From Lophium mytilinum (lineage: Eukaryota > Ascomycota > Dothideomycetes > Mytilinidiales > Mytilinidiaceae), in NCBI GenBank assembly GCA_010093605.1, contig MU004188.1:1818983-1882982 (forward strand): a stretch of 64,000 nt of DNA, read 5' to 3'. Under the pieces are notes generated by a model. It was not told where the DNA came from, did no database searches, and saw nothing but the letters and a program-made list of their open reading frames with translations. Positions 36,607-47,118 of the stretch are shown one piece after another. Position 1 is the stretch's first letter. The number at the start of each line of letters is the position of its first letter. The position numbers and the translations under genes are program-made.

Positions 36607-37606
36607 CTTCGCGCGAGCCTCACTCTCACGGAGAGGACGCTTCCCAGATTCCAGTGGGGCCAACCAGGCTGAAAAGCAATCAATAGATAGACACGCAAAA
36701 GAACGAACGTCAATAGATGACGAGAGAGAAAGAAACAGGTGAGGTTGTAGTACAGCACAGCTAGCAACACTACCTAGAAACAGGCTCCAAGGCTGTGCAG
36801 CAAGCCCCGTGTTCTGGTGAGCTGAGAGGCAAGCATCACCTCGGCCTGCCTGCACTATCTTGCAGCTGGCCTCTCATAGCCAACGGCGAGCCCAGTCCAG
36901 CCCCGAGTTTGTTTCTGATCTCCGCCCCCGACGATCCTGTCATAACGCGGCGTAGCCATGCACTCGCCGACCCGGGAAAGGCGGCGATCGGTTGTGTTTC
37001 AGGCTGTCGGATCTTGGCTCCAGTTGCCGCGAGATTTCGGCTGCAGGTGCGTGATTGGGTCGCTGGACGGCCGGTGCTGGCTTTGGGTTTAGGGCCTCTT
37101 TTGACGTCAATTTTAAAGCTGCAGGGGCACGAGGGTTTTGATATTTGCATGAACTTCGTGATATTGCATTTTCGATCTTGGTAGCCGCATGTGTATGCCA
37201 TTGGTGTATTATTAATTGAACAACACATCCTGATACAAGCTGTGAAATCCATTCTGGGCAATACGAGATGAACCAACCGACGAAAGACCTGCTGAGACGG
37301 CGGCATATGAGGACCTTTGGGAGTCGTTCAACCAGAGTTACCTAGCCCTCGTCATTAGCCTGGCACGCTGGGCATGGAATAGGTGTCACATCCAGCATGT
37401 GTTCTGTCTCGTGCGGTCGTGCGTATAGCTGTCTGCCACTGCTTGGAGTGCTTCAACAATCTCCCTTACAGCCCAAAGCTAAGAGTCATTATCTCATTAA
37501 TATTTTTAAGAAGGCATTGAAGCACCACAAACAGCGGCAGACACATGTATAAAAGCTATTGATAGAGGCGTACAGCTATACATGACGCAACAATGTACCA
37601 AGTACT
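36607..37606. other. Intergenic, no gene seen
   Basis: 1 kb holding the promoter of the CFEM gene and the 3' flank of the first BTB gene. No supported feature. Confidence 0.55.
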
Positions 37607-38460
37607 TCAAGAGCAAGAGCAGAGATCTCCTTCTTCGTACTCTATGGCGCGTCCTTTCCATTCCAGGAGCCTATCCTTGCCGCAAGAAGTGCAGCAAAGT
37701 GCCTTTTGGAAAATTTTGAAATTTTCCGTCAGTCCTTTGCCAACTCCAACATAGCAGTCCCTGCTGAACTCTCCAATCTCCGCTAGTAGCTTCTGGATCG
37801 GGCTTTCACGGTCTTGTTTGGAGATTTTTTCTTGGAAGGAGACCATGATATTGACCACATAATCACGGAGTCCACGGTCGCTTGAGGGAGTACTTTCGTA
37901 GATAGCGCGTACAACATCCGGAAAGTATTCCTGCTCCCACTCGGAGCTCACAAAGCAACAAAAACGACCTAGGGCATGTTCTTGGAGGCTAGGAATTTCG
38001 TACTTGTGGCCGATCCCGTAAACCGCAACTTCGTGGAGGGCTCGGAGACGCTCTGAGGTTGCGCCCTTCGGACACGGATAACTGGCAGTATAGGCAAATT
38101 CGAGCATCGCCCTGACGGCGTCAGAGTCGTCGTGACTGAGGTCTATCACGCCGTCTGTAGCTTCCTATACGATGTTATCAGCTTCGTCCTCTGGTTACAA
38201 TGCATTAGGTCTACGGCCCCACAGATATAGCTTACTTTGAATCCAGAGCTACAAGCCTTATCAAAGAATCTGACCTGAGAGCAGAGAATAACTCGGTGAG
38301 CTTTGAAGGAAATTTCGCCGCAACGGATCTCGAGATCGCTGTACTTGTCGGAGTTCATGAAGCTGCGGCATTTGGTCAGCTTGTTTACTGCGAAGCGCGA
38401 CCTTTTGAGAAGCACTTACTCTGACACATCAAGGCGGATGCCCTGATCCGACGACATCAT
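37607..38460 (-). CDS. BTB/POZ-domain protein, paralogue 1
   Basis: Exons 38460-38420, 38362-38236 and 38164-37607 give 241 aa. BTB core: SDLEIRCGEISFKAHRVILC, FFDKACSSGFKEA (junction across intron 2), VIDLSHDDSDAVRAMLEFAY, then the helical VYGIGHKYEIPSL typical of fungal BTB proteins. BTB domains dimerise or recruit Cullin-3. The C-terminus carries CCTSCGK...LCSCS, a possible zinc-binding Cys cluster not part of BTB. Two adjacent ATGs (38460, 38457) could start it. The neighbour at 39.1-39.9 kb is a paralogue with identical intron positions. Confidence 0.85.
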
Positions 38461-39074
38461 AGAATACTGCAGCCACCACGGCTGTGCTTTATGGTGGAGG
38501 CGAAAGATTGTGGTGTTGAAAGAGTCGAAGACGGCGAAGAAGTCACAAACAAGTGAGGTAGAAAGAACACACGTGGGGCGCCGATAGCGCGGTCAATCGA
38601 GGTGAATAGACGGAGGAGGATTTTGTCATCAGTGAAGTGGAATCGCAGCGGCCAATGCCTCAGTCGCCACCCCAGTGCGCCGCCGTCTGAGGTGGCTCGG
38701 CGAGTTTTCGGACTGCGCAGACGCCTTTTGTTCGCATGTTCGAAAAGAGGTTGAGGCACCACACGCGGCGGCAAGAAGGTGTATGCAGATCTGTAACGAG
38801 ATTTTGAACGAGAAGGAAAGAAGGGAGCCGAATTTTGGAAGTCGACGTGATTTTAATGTTATAGTAAGAAAGGAATTGGGATGGGCACTCGATCATTAGA
38901 TCGACGTGTCTGGACAACACCACATAGCAATAGGATATAGCAAGATGCTAACCAGAGATTCTTTAACAATCTGATCCGCCTGCGATGACCCACTAGTCTC
39001 GTCGGAATCATCGATCCTAGCAGCGACACCCTTCGTTTTCAGTCGAGCAATGTCCTAGCACTAGCCCAAGCGCC
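38461..39074. other. Spacer between tandem BTB genes
   Basis: 614 bp: 3' flank of paralogue 2 and promoter of paralogue 1. No separate gene seen. Confidence 0.6.
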
Positions 39075-39931
39075 TCATTCACAGCCAACGCAACTCCTCT
39101 CCACCAGCTCCACGAAGCCGCTCAAAGGCACCTCACCTCCATTCGCGGTATACTTATCTTCGCAAATGTAGCATACGTAGACTGTCTCGAATTTCTTCAC
39201 ATCCTTATCATATAGCTTGCTCATATGAACGAAGCAATCGCTCGCAAAATCTGGAATTTCGGCCATCATCGCCCGAAGTGGGCTGTTACCCTCTTGCTGG
39301 ATAATGCTGGAGTGGTTGTCGCCGGCGATGCTAACCATCATATCGCGCAGTCCACGATCGCTCGTGTGTGTAGATTCGTAGACTTCCCGGACTATGTCGG
39401 CGAACCAATCCGCCTTTCCCATATCGTGAAGGAAAGTTCTAGTTCGATTCTTGGCTATCGCCTTGAGCACCGTAATTTCGTATTTCGAAGCAATTGCGTA
39501 GACATTGACGTGGTGCAGCATTTGGGCACATGCCTTTGGTACTGGTGATGAGGTCTGAACTTCGGGAGTCGTGTAGGTAGAAGTGTACGCATATTCCAGC
39601 ATCGACGCGACGGCGGCAGCGTTGTCGTGGCTGAGGTCAATCACACCCTCTGTGGCTTCCTAGATGGATTGTCGTCAGTGCCATCCTTGAGATCACAATG
39701 TTTACAAGCTTACCATGAAACCCAAGCTGCAGGCTTTGTCGAAGAACTTGATCTGGGGGCATAGAACCATCCGGTGAACCATGTAGGTGGTGTCGTTGCA
39801 GCGGACCTCGAGGTCGCTATATTTCGCAGAGTTCATGTAACTTTCACGGTTAGCGAAAGCGCGATAGAAAGCAGGGCTTGGGTAGAAGCTTACCCTGATA
39901 CGTCGAGCTGTATGAGCTTAGGAGCCGACAT
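39075..39931 (-). CDS. BTB/POZ-domain protein, paralogue 2
   Basis: Exons 39931-39894, 39840-39714 and 39659-39075 give 249 aa. Same architecture as the downstream neighbour: SDLEVRCNDTTYMVHRMVLC, IKFFDKACSLGFM-EATEG across intron 2, VIDLSHDNAAAVASMLEYAY, VYAIASKYEI, then YESTHTSDRGLRDMMV, where the paralogue has YESTPSSDRGLRDYVV. The C-terminus has VCYIC...SCVGCE, again two Cys pairs. Exon 2 has the same length (127 nt) and phases as in paralogue 1, so the pair arose by tandem duplication. The sequences are well diverged, so the duplication is old. Confidence 0.85.
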
Positions 39932-40283
39932 TTTTACTACAGTAGCTAGATGAAGCCTTCCCTTATGTGAATGGTGACCGAGGTGAGGTGTTCTGCGGAG
40001 AGTGTAGAGGATTGCGTAGAAGAACCAGAAAGTAGAGAGGGCTGTTTGCGGCTAGCGTGCCTGAATTTTCGTGACCGCCAATGCACACAAGTTCATCCAG
40101 AGGAAAGTGCACTCAGTTAGAACCGTTTCACTGTAGGAACAAGCGATAGAGGATTCTATCAAGAGCAAATTGCTACTCCACTAATCAAAAGCATATACAG
40201 AAAAAACTTTCGCCTTCCTACATCTAAGGCTATACTCCCTATAGCAACGATCACTGCCCTGCGCGCCGCCATCAGGTGATCGA
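39932..40283. other. Intergenic, no gene seen
   Basis: 352 bp: promoter of BTB paralogue 2 and 3' flank of the CHRD-type gene. Confidence 0.6.
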
Positions 40284-40955
40284 TTAATGAGATAGCTGCC
40301 CGCGGACGGCACCCGATACGGCCAGGCTAGAATGCACATCAGTGAAGAAAGCCTCTGGGTTTTCCTCGATCTGCTTGACGTGGAATCCATCCGCGGTGTC
40401 AACGCCCATAGCCAGGACACCAGTCTTGAACGGGCCTTTCAAGCAGCCCACACTGTTACGGACAGGTCCATCACCCATCGGATTCGGGAACGCAAGTCTG
40501 TGTGTATGTATCAGCATTTGCCTACTATCTGGGTGAGGCGATTGGAGGACATCCATACCTAGGTGGTCCAGCTTTGCCTTTGGGGCCTTGGTGGATGTGC
40601 GTGGCAGTCTTCGCAGGGCTCACGTACTCACCCTTGAAGCCCTTCAAAGTGATGTTGTAGCAAATGACATTGTCCTTGGAGTTGATGCCGTAGTTGTAGT
40701 AGCCAATGGCGCCCTTAAGACCGCCGGTAGCAACGCTGACATTGCTGAGGAAAGCTGTAAGTGCCTGCTCTCGGCTTCAGATACTGCGGGACCTTACCTT
40801 ACGACCTGCTCGGGGGTCGCGATGACGTTATAGGTGGAGGTGAACTCGAAGACCTCCTTCTGGTGCTTGCCCTTCCAGGACTTGTCATGCTTGCCCCAGG
40901 TGGGGATTGCGGCGGCGGTGAGGGCCAAAGCGAAGGTGATCAAAGCGGTCTTCAT
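40284..40955 (-). CDS. Secreted CHRD-type domain protein
   Basis: Exons 40955-40798, 40744-40559 and 40497-40284 give 185 aa. The signal peptide is MKTALITFALALTAAA. The mature part has FTSTYNVIATPEQVV, INSKDNVICYNITLKGF, and the CHRD-like THIHQGPKGKAGPP-R-LAFPNP followed by LKGPFKTGV. Fungal proteins of this kind are small, abundant and secreted. The acceptor of exon 2 was set at 40745 to keep frame. Function unknown; extracellular location inferred. Confidence 0.75.
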
Positions 40956-42900
40956 TGTGATGATTGTAAAACTTGGGGGCAGTTCAAATGTGGAGAGGGT
41001 TGAGATAGTATTGCAAGAAAGTGCTCAAGTCATTTTAATGTAGAATGAATTTGAAGGATGGGATGAAGACGTTTTATAGTAAATCTTTGCCCTACAAACA
41101 CTACTCTTCTCACAAGAGCATTACGCAACACGCCACAAAGCTGCCCGTTCATTGCTCCTTAGCTCTCAGAGAGCCTTCTTTTAATAACGTAGGAAGGCTA
41201 AAGTCCAATTGAGAGGCTGGGTTGGCTACTTGGCGACAGCGGAATATCTTGGCGGAAGGGCTGGAGAACTTGGCGGATCCGAATTGAGCGTCCACGTGCA
41301 CTTGGAAGTGCTGAGATGGACTTTCAAATTAGAGGTCCAATCGGTAGGCTTCCGACAATATATTTTCGAAGAGGAAGATGAAGCTGGGCGAGGAATAGTG
41401 CGGGAATGTCTAGATCCGGTAGACTGTAGCCAAGACCATCGTGGCGGAGCAGTTAGGTTAACTTCGCAGATCATCTGCATTAACCCTAAAGCTGCGAAGC
41501 TTGAGAGGAATCTGATGGCTAGACTTTCATTCGGAGCATTCAGTGACGATGGAGGCGCCTAAGGATTCTCTCGCCATCTGCCGGACGAAATATGAAAACC
41601 TTAGGTTGCTTGGAGAGTTGGCAAGATATCTCCAAGGGCTCAGTTCGCATATTGGCAAAACCGGAAGCTCCTTGGGCGTGATCTGGTGGGGTTGTGGCAT
41701 GTCGAATGGTCCTGTCTCCTTGACTTAGGCGCGAAACGAGTCGCGCGAAAAGGAAGATAAATGCGGACAAAAGCTCGACCAACATCTACTCTTTAACAAC
41801 GAGAGGAAATGAACACCCTGGCTCATCCTGACTGGTCTTCTGTGCTTTCTGGCTTGATAGCTCGTTCGGGGCTTTATTTCCCCAAAACCTCATACAAGCG
41901 ATGGAGCCCTTCACCGCCACTTTAGCAACCCACATTAGAATTAGTAGACCCACGAATTCATCTCGACCGCGCCCTCGCACAATGGATGTATTTCAGACTT
42001 CATATAGACCTCAGACGTGAGAAATAACGAGGGACAAAAGAAAAGGTTGGCATTCTCATGCTTCTTGGAGGACTAATATCCCGTGACTCTTCGCTCATAC
42101 CTAGTCTTGAGTCACATCTGCGGAACTTGATAAAATGAGGCAGAGAAAGAGGTTGAAAATGCGTTCGCGAGGGTTCAAGACTTCTGAGCGGTAGTGTGGT
42201 GGTCCCAAGGTTGAGTTCCCACGCCGTCGTGCACCCCAGAAGGACACCGCGGACTGCCACCTGGGCATGAGGTCATAGACAGCAAGACGCCTTTGCCCAT
42301 GCCGCATGGAGCTGAAAGCCCAAAGTCCGAATGAGCAAGACCCTTGCATAAACTTACACGTTCTGGGGCCATATTGGAGCGTTTCTGACAGGTACCCGCC
42401 GCTGCTCACCTATCGAATCCACGAGCAACTGCAGGGCCGTCTGATGAGGGGACAGATCGGACTGGGCTTGCATCAGCCCTGCGCCCCACGCTGATCGGAT
42501 TGGGCGCAGTCACGCGGCATCAAGTGCGAGTCGTGAACGAGCTGCTTGATCCAGCCGAATCACACAACAATGAGGTTGTCAACGGGAGTAACGAGAGTGT
42601 CGAGACGGCTCCGAAGAAGCTCGGCGAGAAAGAGGTGATCTCAGGTAAGTCGGCCGAGAAGGCCTATTTGCACTTGTCGTCTATTGGAGCAGGCATCTCA
42701 CAGGGACGGATGCCGGAAGCGCCGGTCTTTTCGGTGGTGGGCATCGACGGCCATGACGCCTGCACCCCAGGGCTGCCTGCACCACTACGGTGGCTCTCTT
42801 TCTTCTGCCATGCTTCTGGACTGACCCAATCCACAAAGACCCCTCCACATTCTATAACCACCGCCCGTTAAAATCAAGTTATACGAAGCACCACCACATC
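40956..42900. other. Intergenic, 1.9 kb, no gene seen
   Basis: Upstream regions of the CHRD gene (-) and the conserved fungal protein (+). Frames at 41209-41562 (+) and 42500-42871 (+) lack family resemblance, and the latter lies directly upstream of a well-supported start. Nothing else supported. Confidence 0.55.
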
Positions 42901-43829
42901 ATGCCTATTCGCAATCCCTTCCGCAAAGCTCCCGGCGGCGTCGAGCTGCAAGAAGAGAATCAACGGCCGGGTGCGGACCGGGGTTTCCAGCAGACACCAG
43001 TCAACGGGACCAAGCCCGTCGAGATCAAAGAACCGACCGAGTATAAACTCAGTGGTAAGTAAGACATGAACCGCGTCGCTATTACCTGCGCGGTTTAGTG
43101 GGGTGACGATAAAGAATTCACGCTTACGCTTCACAGAAATCAACGATAGTGGAGTTTATCTTCCGGTACAGTGCCCAAATCGTCCTCTATGTAACTCGAG
43201 GACACAATTAAGTGCCAGGAATGTATGCGCTGATACATAGTTTCGCAGCCCTCGCCTCCCGAGAAGCCCAGCTTCTGGCACAGCAAATCCAATGCTTCAA
43301 CCACATCGTCGAACCACCGGAGCATGCTAAGTGAGACTGAGCCGTTCAGTATCTCAAGAGAGTCATTCGACTCCTACAGGAGATCCTTTGTATGTATAGG
43401 TCCCCTCTGCTTGGTTCTTATCCGCTTACACCAACTGTACAGGACATCTCCGCCCGCTCCCCAATCCCCGATTGCACCGGTGAAGGGCGTCTCCGCCAAA
43501 GCCTCGACTCTCGTCGCAACCAATACATACCGCGGTCTTCGTTCCAGGACCGCCGCATCGACTGCCCCGATGCCACTGCCGAAGAAGGCTTCGAAGAAGT
43601 CGGGCTAAACGACGAGCCGAAGCCAGTCAAGAAGAGGGGTCTCTTCGCTCGCTTTGGCGACAACTCGGATGCGACGGTCAATACTAGCAACGAAAGGCCA
43701 GCATCGAGCCACCACTCGTTCCACTTCACAGGCCGCAAGAGGGGCCAAAGCGGCCAGGGCGCCGAGCTGAGAAGCATGGGCGACAAGCTTCCAAGTGTGC
43801 GCACTGATGTTCCGGTTGAGGCTCGCTGA
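42901..43829 (+). CDS. Conserved fungal protein of unknown function
   Basis: Exons 42901-43054, 43137-43165, 43249-43389 and 43443-43829 give 236 aa. Exon 2 is only 29 nt. The N-terminus is MPIRNPFRKAPGG, then LSEINDSGVYLP and PSPPEKPSFWHSKS. A Ser/Arg-rich block SISRESFDSYRRSFDISARS spans intron 3 and looks like a phosphorylation or docking segment. The C-terminus is basic and Ser-rich (KKRGLFARFGD). No membrane segment or catalytic motif. The layout recalls a conserved hypothetical protein of Pezizomycotina. The clean frame across four exons supports a real gene. Confidence 0.75.
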
Positions 43830-44769
43830 GCGCAGCCAAATTTAATGATAATGCATATGTGGGGTTGGGTTTTCCCTTTGAGTCAAGAGGAGGGAACGGC
43901 GTTTTGGATCAATCTATACCTGTCGCTGCAGGACATTTCTTGAGAGGTCACTTTTCCCAAAGTGCATTGCTATCGCTCCGCTGCATTCGGGGGATGCGAT
44001 ATCGGTACGTTTGTAGTTATACTTAATGAATGAATTTTAATGGTTTGATGAGAAGGGGTTTCGATGATTTGAGTTGCGTCTATTGCTTCATAAACTGCAT
44101 AGCGTGCATATCACTTTACTTGGATCCATTGATCACAGAAAGCTACCGCAGAAATCTAGATCAATTGGCCACCAAATCTACATTTATTGTCTGCGTTGAT
44201 CGTTCGACAAACATCACATCCTAAGGTCTTTTTCATCAACCAAGAGTAGCAATTCGTACCAGTCGTGAATCTTAGTCGATAGTAAATCCTGATACAAGTA
44301 ATCCAATATTGTGAAAGGCTGTACAATCCCACTAGACAGAACACAGACATGGACGTTAAGTGAGACTCCATGACTGATAGAGAATTTTGGATAGCATCAG
44401 TCAACAGCGAAGCCGAGGCTTGAGGCAAACTTTTCAGTTTGATTCTGGCCTGATGATAGATGATCAAGAAGGTGTCTGATCCGTGGTTGGAGTGGAAGAT
44501 CGGGAACTCTCGGATCCAATGGCGAATCTTGAGAACATCCATCACGTGATAGTTTTCTTGCGGTGGGACAGTGATTCGGTAGCACTATGTCAAACACACG
44601 AAGAGCAGTCAGCTGAGCACATTGAGTTTGAATTTAAGCCTCAAGATGGCTGGTAAGGATATTGGATTTGCTCGTGGACGAAAATGAAGCTTGAAGCATC
44701 TAGATCGCAGCCCCCTCACTTAGTGACAGTCTAGTATATATCATTTAATTTCACATAGGTTCTTCTAAT
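43830..44769. other. Intergenic, no gene seen
   Basis: 940 bp before the tRNA. A minus-strand frame at 44156-44545 has no family resemblance and no splice support. AT-richer than the coding parts. Confidence 0.55.
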
Positions 44770-44874
44770 GGCAAGGTGGCCGAGTGGTTATGGCGTTACG
44801 TTTAGGTACGAGCATCCCTGCTCATTTACTATCCGTAATTCGAAAGAGCGTGGGTTCGATCCCCACCCTTGTCA
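44770..44874 (+). tRNA. tRNA-Leu(UAG) with a 26-nt intron
   Basis: Acceptor stem GGCAAGG pairs with CCTTGTC (one G-U), discriminator A44874. The D arm GCC-GAGTGGTTAT-GGC is the long type used by tRNA-Leu/Ser. The anticodon stem TTACG/CGTAA encloses T-T-TAG-G, anticodon UAG at 44803-44805. The intron 44807-44832 lies at the canonical 37/38 position. The variable arm is 11 nt with a weak stem. The T arm GTGGG-TTCGATC-CCCAC is perfect. Reads CUA leucine codons. Confidence 0.92.
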
Positions 44875-45247
44875 ATGCATTCTCTTTTTGCTTTTGGATA
44901 GTCCTGAGCTATGCTTCGCATCCTTTTTGCCCTTTGTTTCCTTGCTTGTGCTAGTTGAGACTTTCTTTATGGTGGTGGAAAGGCTGTGGGGTGGAGATTG
45001 GTAGGGTCCATGGATTCATGCGTTAAAATGCTGATTAGCGAACAACTAGAACACCAAAAGGCAACCGTAATATTCGAGAGTACATTCAAGACATCAGTAG
45101 TCGAGACTTAAGGGCAGTGAGAGAGTCTATGCTCTACTTAGAGAGTAGTAGCGCTACTGCGGGTAGCGAGTGGTAGAAAGAGCGTCTTATACCATCCCTG
45201 ATATTCAACCAAAGCATCAAGCAACGCAAACAAAACGCAACCCTGCA
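44875..45247. other. Spacer after tRNA-Leu
   Basis: 373 bp between tRNA-Leu and the end of the amidohydrolase-like gene. Apart from the Pol III T-run nothing is seen. Confidence 0.55.
44885..44889 (+). terminator. Pol III T-run of tRNA-Leu
   Basis: TTTTT starting 11 bp after the tRNA 3' end, within TCTCTTTTTG, as expected for RNA polymerase III termination. Confidence 0.7.
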
Positions 45248-46240
45248 CTACTTCTTCACCCTAATCCCAAGCAGTTTTTCTGCATTCTTGTACGCAATCC
45301 CGTCGTATTCTGCCTGAGTGACCAACCCACTCGCCTTCAAATCCGCAAGAAAATTCCTTCCAGCCTCATTCTCAGAAAATGGATACCCGACCGAAAACAT
45401 GATCCGATCCGCTGGCATGGTATTCACCAAGCAGGACATCGGTGCCAACGAGAACATCCCGCTCGTCGTCACCCAGATGTTGTTGTACCATACCTCCCCA
45501 AAGTCCCGGCAAGGCTTCTCCCGCCACCACTGGGTGAGATTGACAATGCGATCGAGGACGAATGGGATCGTTTGGCCCATTTGACCGATGATGATCTTGA
45601 GACGGGGGAAGCGGTCGAACACTCCTGCGGCGAAGAGGCGGAGAACGCAGATTGCGACTTCAGAGTGTGCGCCGAGGTCGAAGGTGGCAATGTGGTGAGC
45701 GATGCTTTCTGGGTAGTTACCCCGGTAGTATTGAAGGTGTTGAGAGCTTGGGTAGTGGGATTGGATGTAGAGCGGTATGTCGAACTGCTCTGCGGCCGCA
45801 AAAATGGGCCGAAATTGTTCAGCGTCTAGGAACTCGCCGTTGTGGTGGTGATTTATCATTCCCCCAACGAATTTCAGCTTCGAGGTGCACCGAACGAGTT
45901 CATGTGCAGCCTCTGTTGGATTGTCGAGAGATAGGAGAGCGAAAGCTGAAAAGCGCGTAGGTTTGCTCAAGATGACGGAGTGGAGAGCGTCGTTCGCTTT
46001 GTGGCATGCAGTAGGTGGACAGTTCACAGGGACGTGAGAGAGGACCTGCATTGGGATGCTAGCAGCGCGCATATGCTGGATCCGTGAAGACCCGACATTT
46101 TTCAGTTTCTCGAGGTACTTCGGCTCAAGGAGGGCATAGTAGGCGGAGTCTTGCGGCGAGACAGAGACTACGTCGCTGAAGATGATCTGCTCCTCTAGGG
46201 CGATTATTGGGAGAGGTGCGGCGTCCGAGACAGGCTTCAT
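45248..46240 (-). CDS. Amidohydrolase-2 family protein with substituted active-site residues (probable pseudoenzyme)
   Basis: Single exon, 330 aa, full family length, aligning by eye end to end with 2,6-dihydroxybenzoate (gamma-resorcylate) decarboxylase-type proteins. The ordered blocks are IIALEEQ (family ALEEH), FVGGMINHHHNGEFLD, PLYIQSHYP (family P-x-YLHPR), FPRLKIIIGQMGQTIPF (family RLNIILGHMGEGLP) and DRIMFSVGYPFSENEAG (family DRILFSTDWPFEN). Thus His to Gln at 18, 160 and 220, Glu to Gln at 223 and Asp to Gly at 285; only Glu16 of the metal set remains. The frame is intact, so it is not simply decayed. Divergent from the Zn2Cys6 gene. Catalysis as in the family is unlikely; a changed reaction, or sensing or binding, is possible. 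Confidence 0.85.
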   Translation of the reverse strand: MKPVSDAAPLPIIALEEQIIFSDVVSVSPQDSAYYALLEPKYLEKLKNVGSSRIQHMRAASIPMQVLSHVPVNCPPTACHKANDALHSVILSKPTRFSAFALLSLDNPTEAAHELVRCTSKLKFVGGMINHHHNGEFLDAEQFRPIFAAAEQFDIPLYIQSHYPSSQHLQYYRGNYPESIAHHIATFDLGAHSEVAICVLRLFAAGVFDRFPRLKIIIGQMGQTIPFVLDRIVNLTQWWREKPCRDFGEVWYNNIWVTTSGMFSLAPMSCLVNTMPADRIMFSVGYPFSENEAGRNFLADLKASGLVTQAEYDGIAYKNAEKLLGIRVKK

Positions 46241-47118
46241 GTACCGACGTGTGAGGATTCGGTGTAGTAGAAATAGACCGGGCTAATAATGAAGTAGAAA
46301 CGACAGAGAAGATAGTTCTGATCCACGGCGTGGACTTAGAGATATTGGCTAGTACATCTGCACGCATTAGGGCACGTATGACGCAAGAAGTGTCCCGAGG
46401 TCGTGCCTGACTCTTTCACTACGGCTTTAAAGTTCAACTCAGGCTTTACCCTTGATATTTACTGGAAAGGAAGATGAAGATGTGAAGCATGTGGATAATG
46501 ATAGATTAACAATTGTGATAACTCACGGTCACTGCCCCGGACTCGCGGGCTGGTTGGAACCGAAATATCCAGTAGATCAGATAGAATGTGACACAAGACC
46601 AAAGGCTCCATTAGCTTGACAAAAGCTGTCTGGCCCTGCCAATATAGACAACATAGACCACTGCCTAAGTATTTAGAGCTGTCACCCCTTTAGAATACAT
46701 TAGGCATACCCTTGGAAGGTCTCCCAACTGACTGAAAACTTGCAAGAGATGGGCCAAAGTGCACTGTTACTCAAGAGTAGCTTTATTTCTCTCTTAGAGT
46801 TGAGAGATCATTATGTCGAGGTGTAAGAGTGGAGAAGATCGAGCACGATGGGAGTTTGATTACTGCACGGACCCACACGAACCTAGATCGAACGGCAATC
46901 CCTCCGACCTCCCGTTGCTCTCTTCCCATCCCACTCTTCACTTATCCGTCGACTCGGCCCTATTCCCGTACTCAGCTAATTGGTGATGGACCCAAACCTA
47001 ACTCGGAGTGTCCGCAATGGACGCCTTAGCCTCGATCTCCTTCGCTCTTTGACTTTCAGTCCGACCCAACCTCCTTACAAATATAGAATTCGAAGTCTGC
47101 TGATATCGAGTACGTCCT
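46241..47118. promoter_or_regulatory. Divergent upstream region of the amidohydrolase-like and Zn2Cys6 genes
   Basis: 878 bp. CGG triplets occur at 46526-46528, 46538-46540 and 46546-46548; the last two form CGG-N5-CGG, a direct-repeat spacing of a kind some Zn2Cys6 factors bind. Whether the neighbouring regulator uses it is inference. No gene seen. Confidence 0.35.

Noticed and set aside
41209-41562. 117-codon plus-strand frame upstream of the CHRD-type gene
   Set aside because: No domain, no orthologue that I recognise and no splice signals.
44156-44545. 129-codon minus-strand frame before tRNA-Leu
   Set aside because: Composition is unlike the neighbouring genes and there is no recognisable motif.
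46520-46560. GGTCACTGCCCCGG as a seventh copy of the CAGTG repeat
   Set aside because: Only the CAGTGAC end matches on the minus strand; the 41-bp core and the second end are absent.
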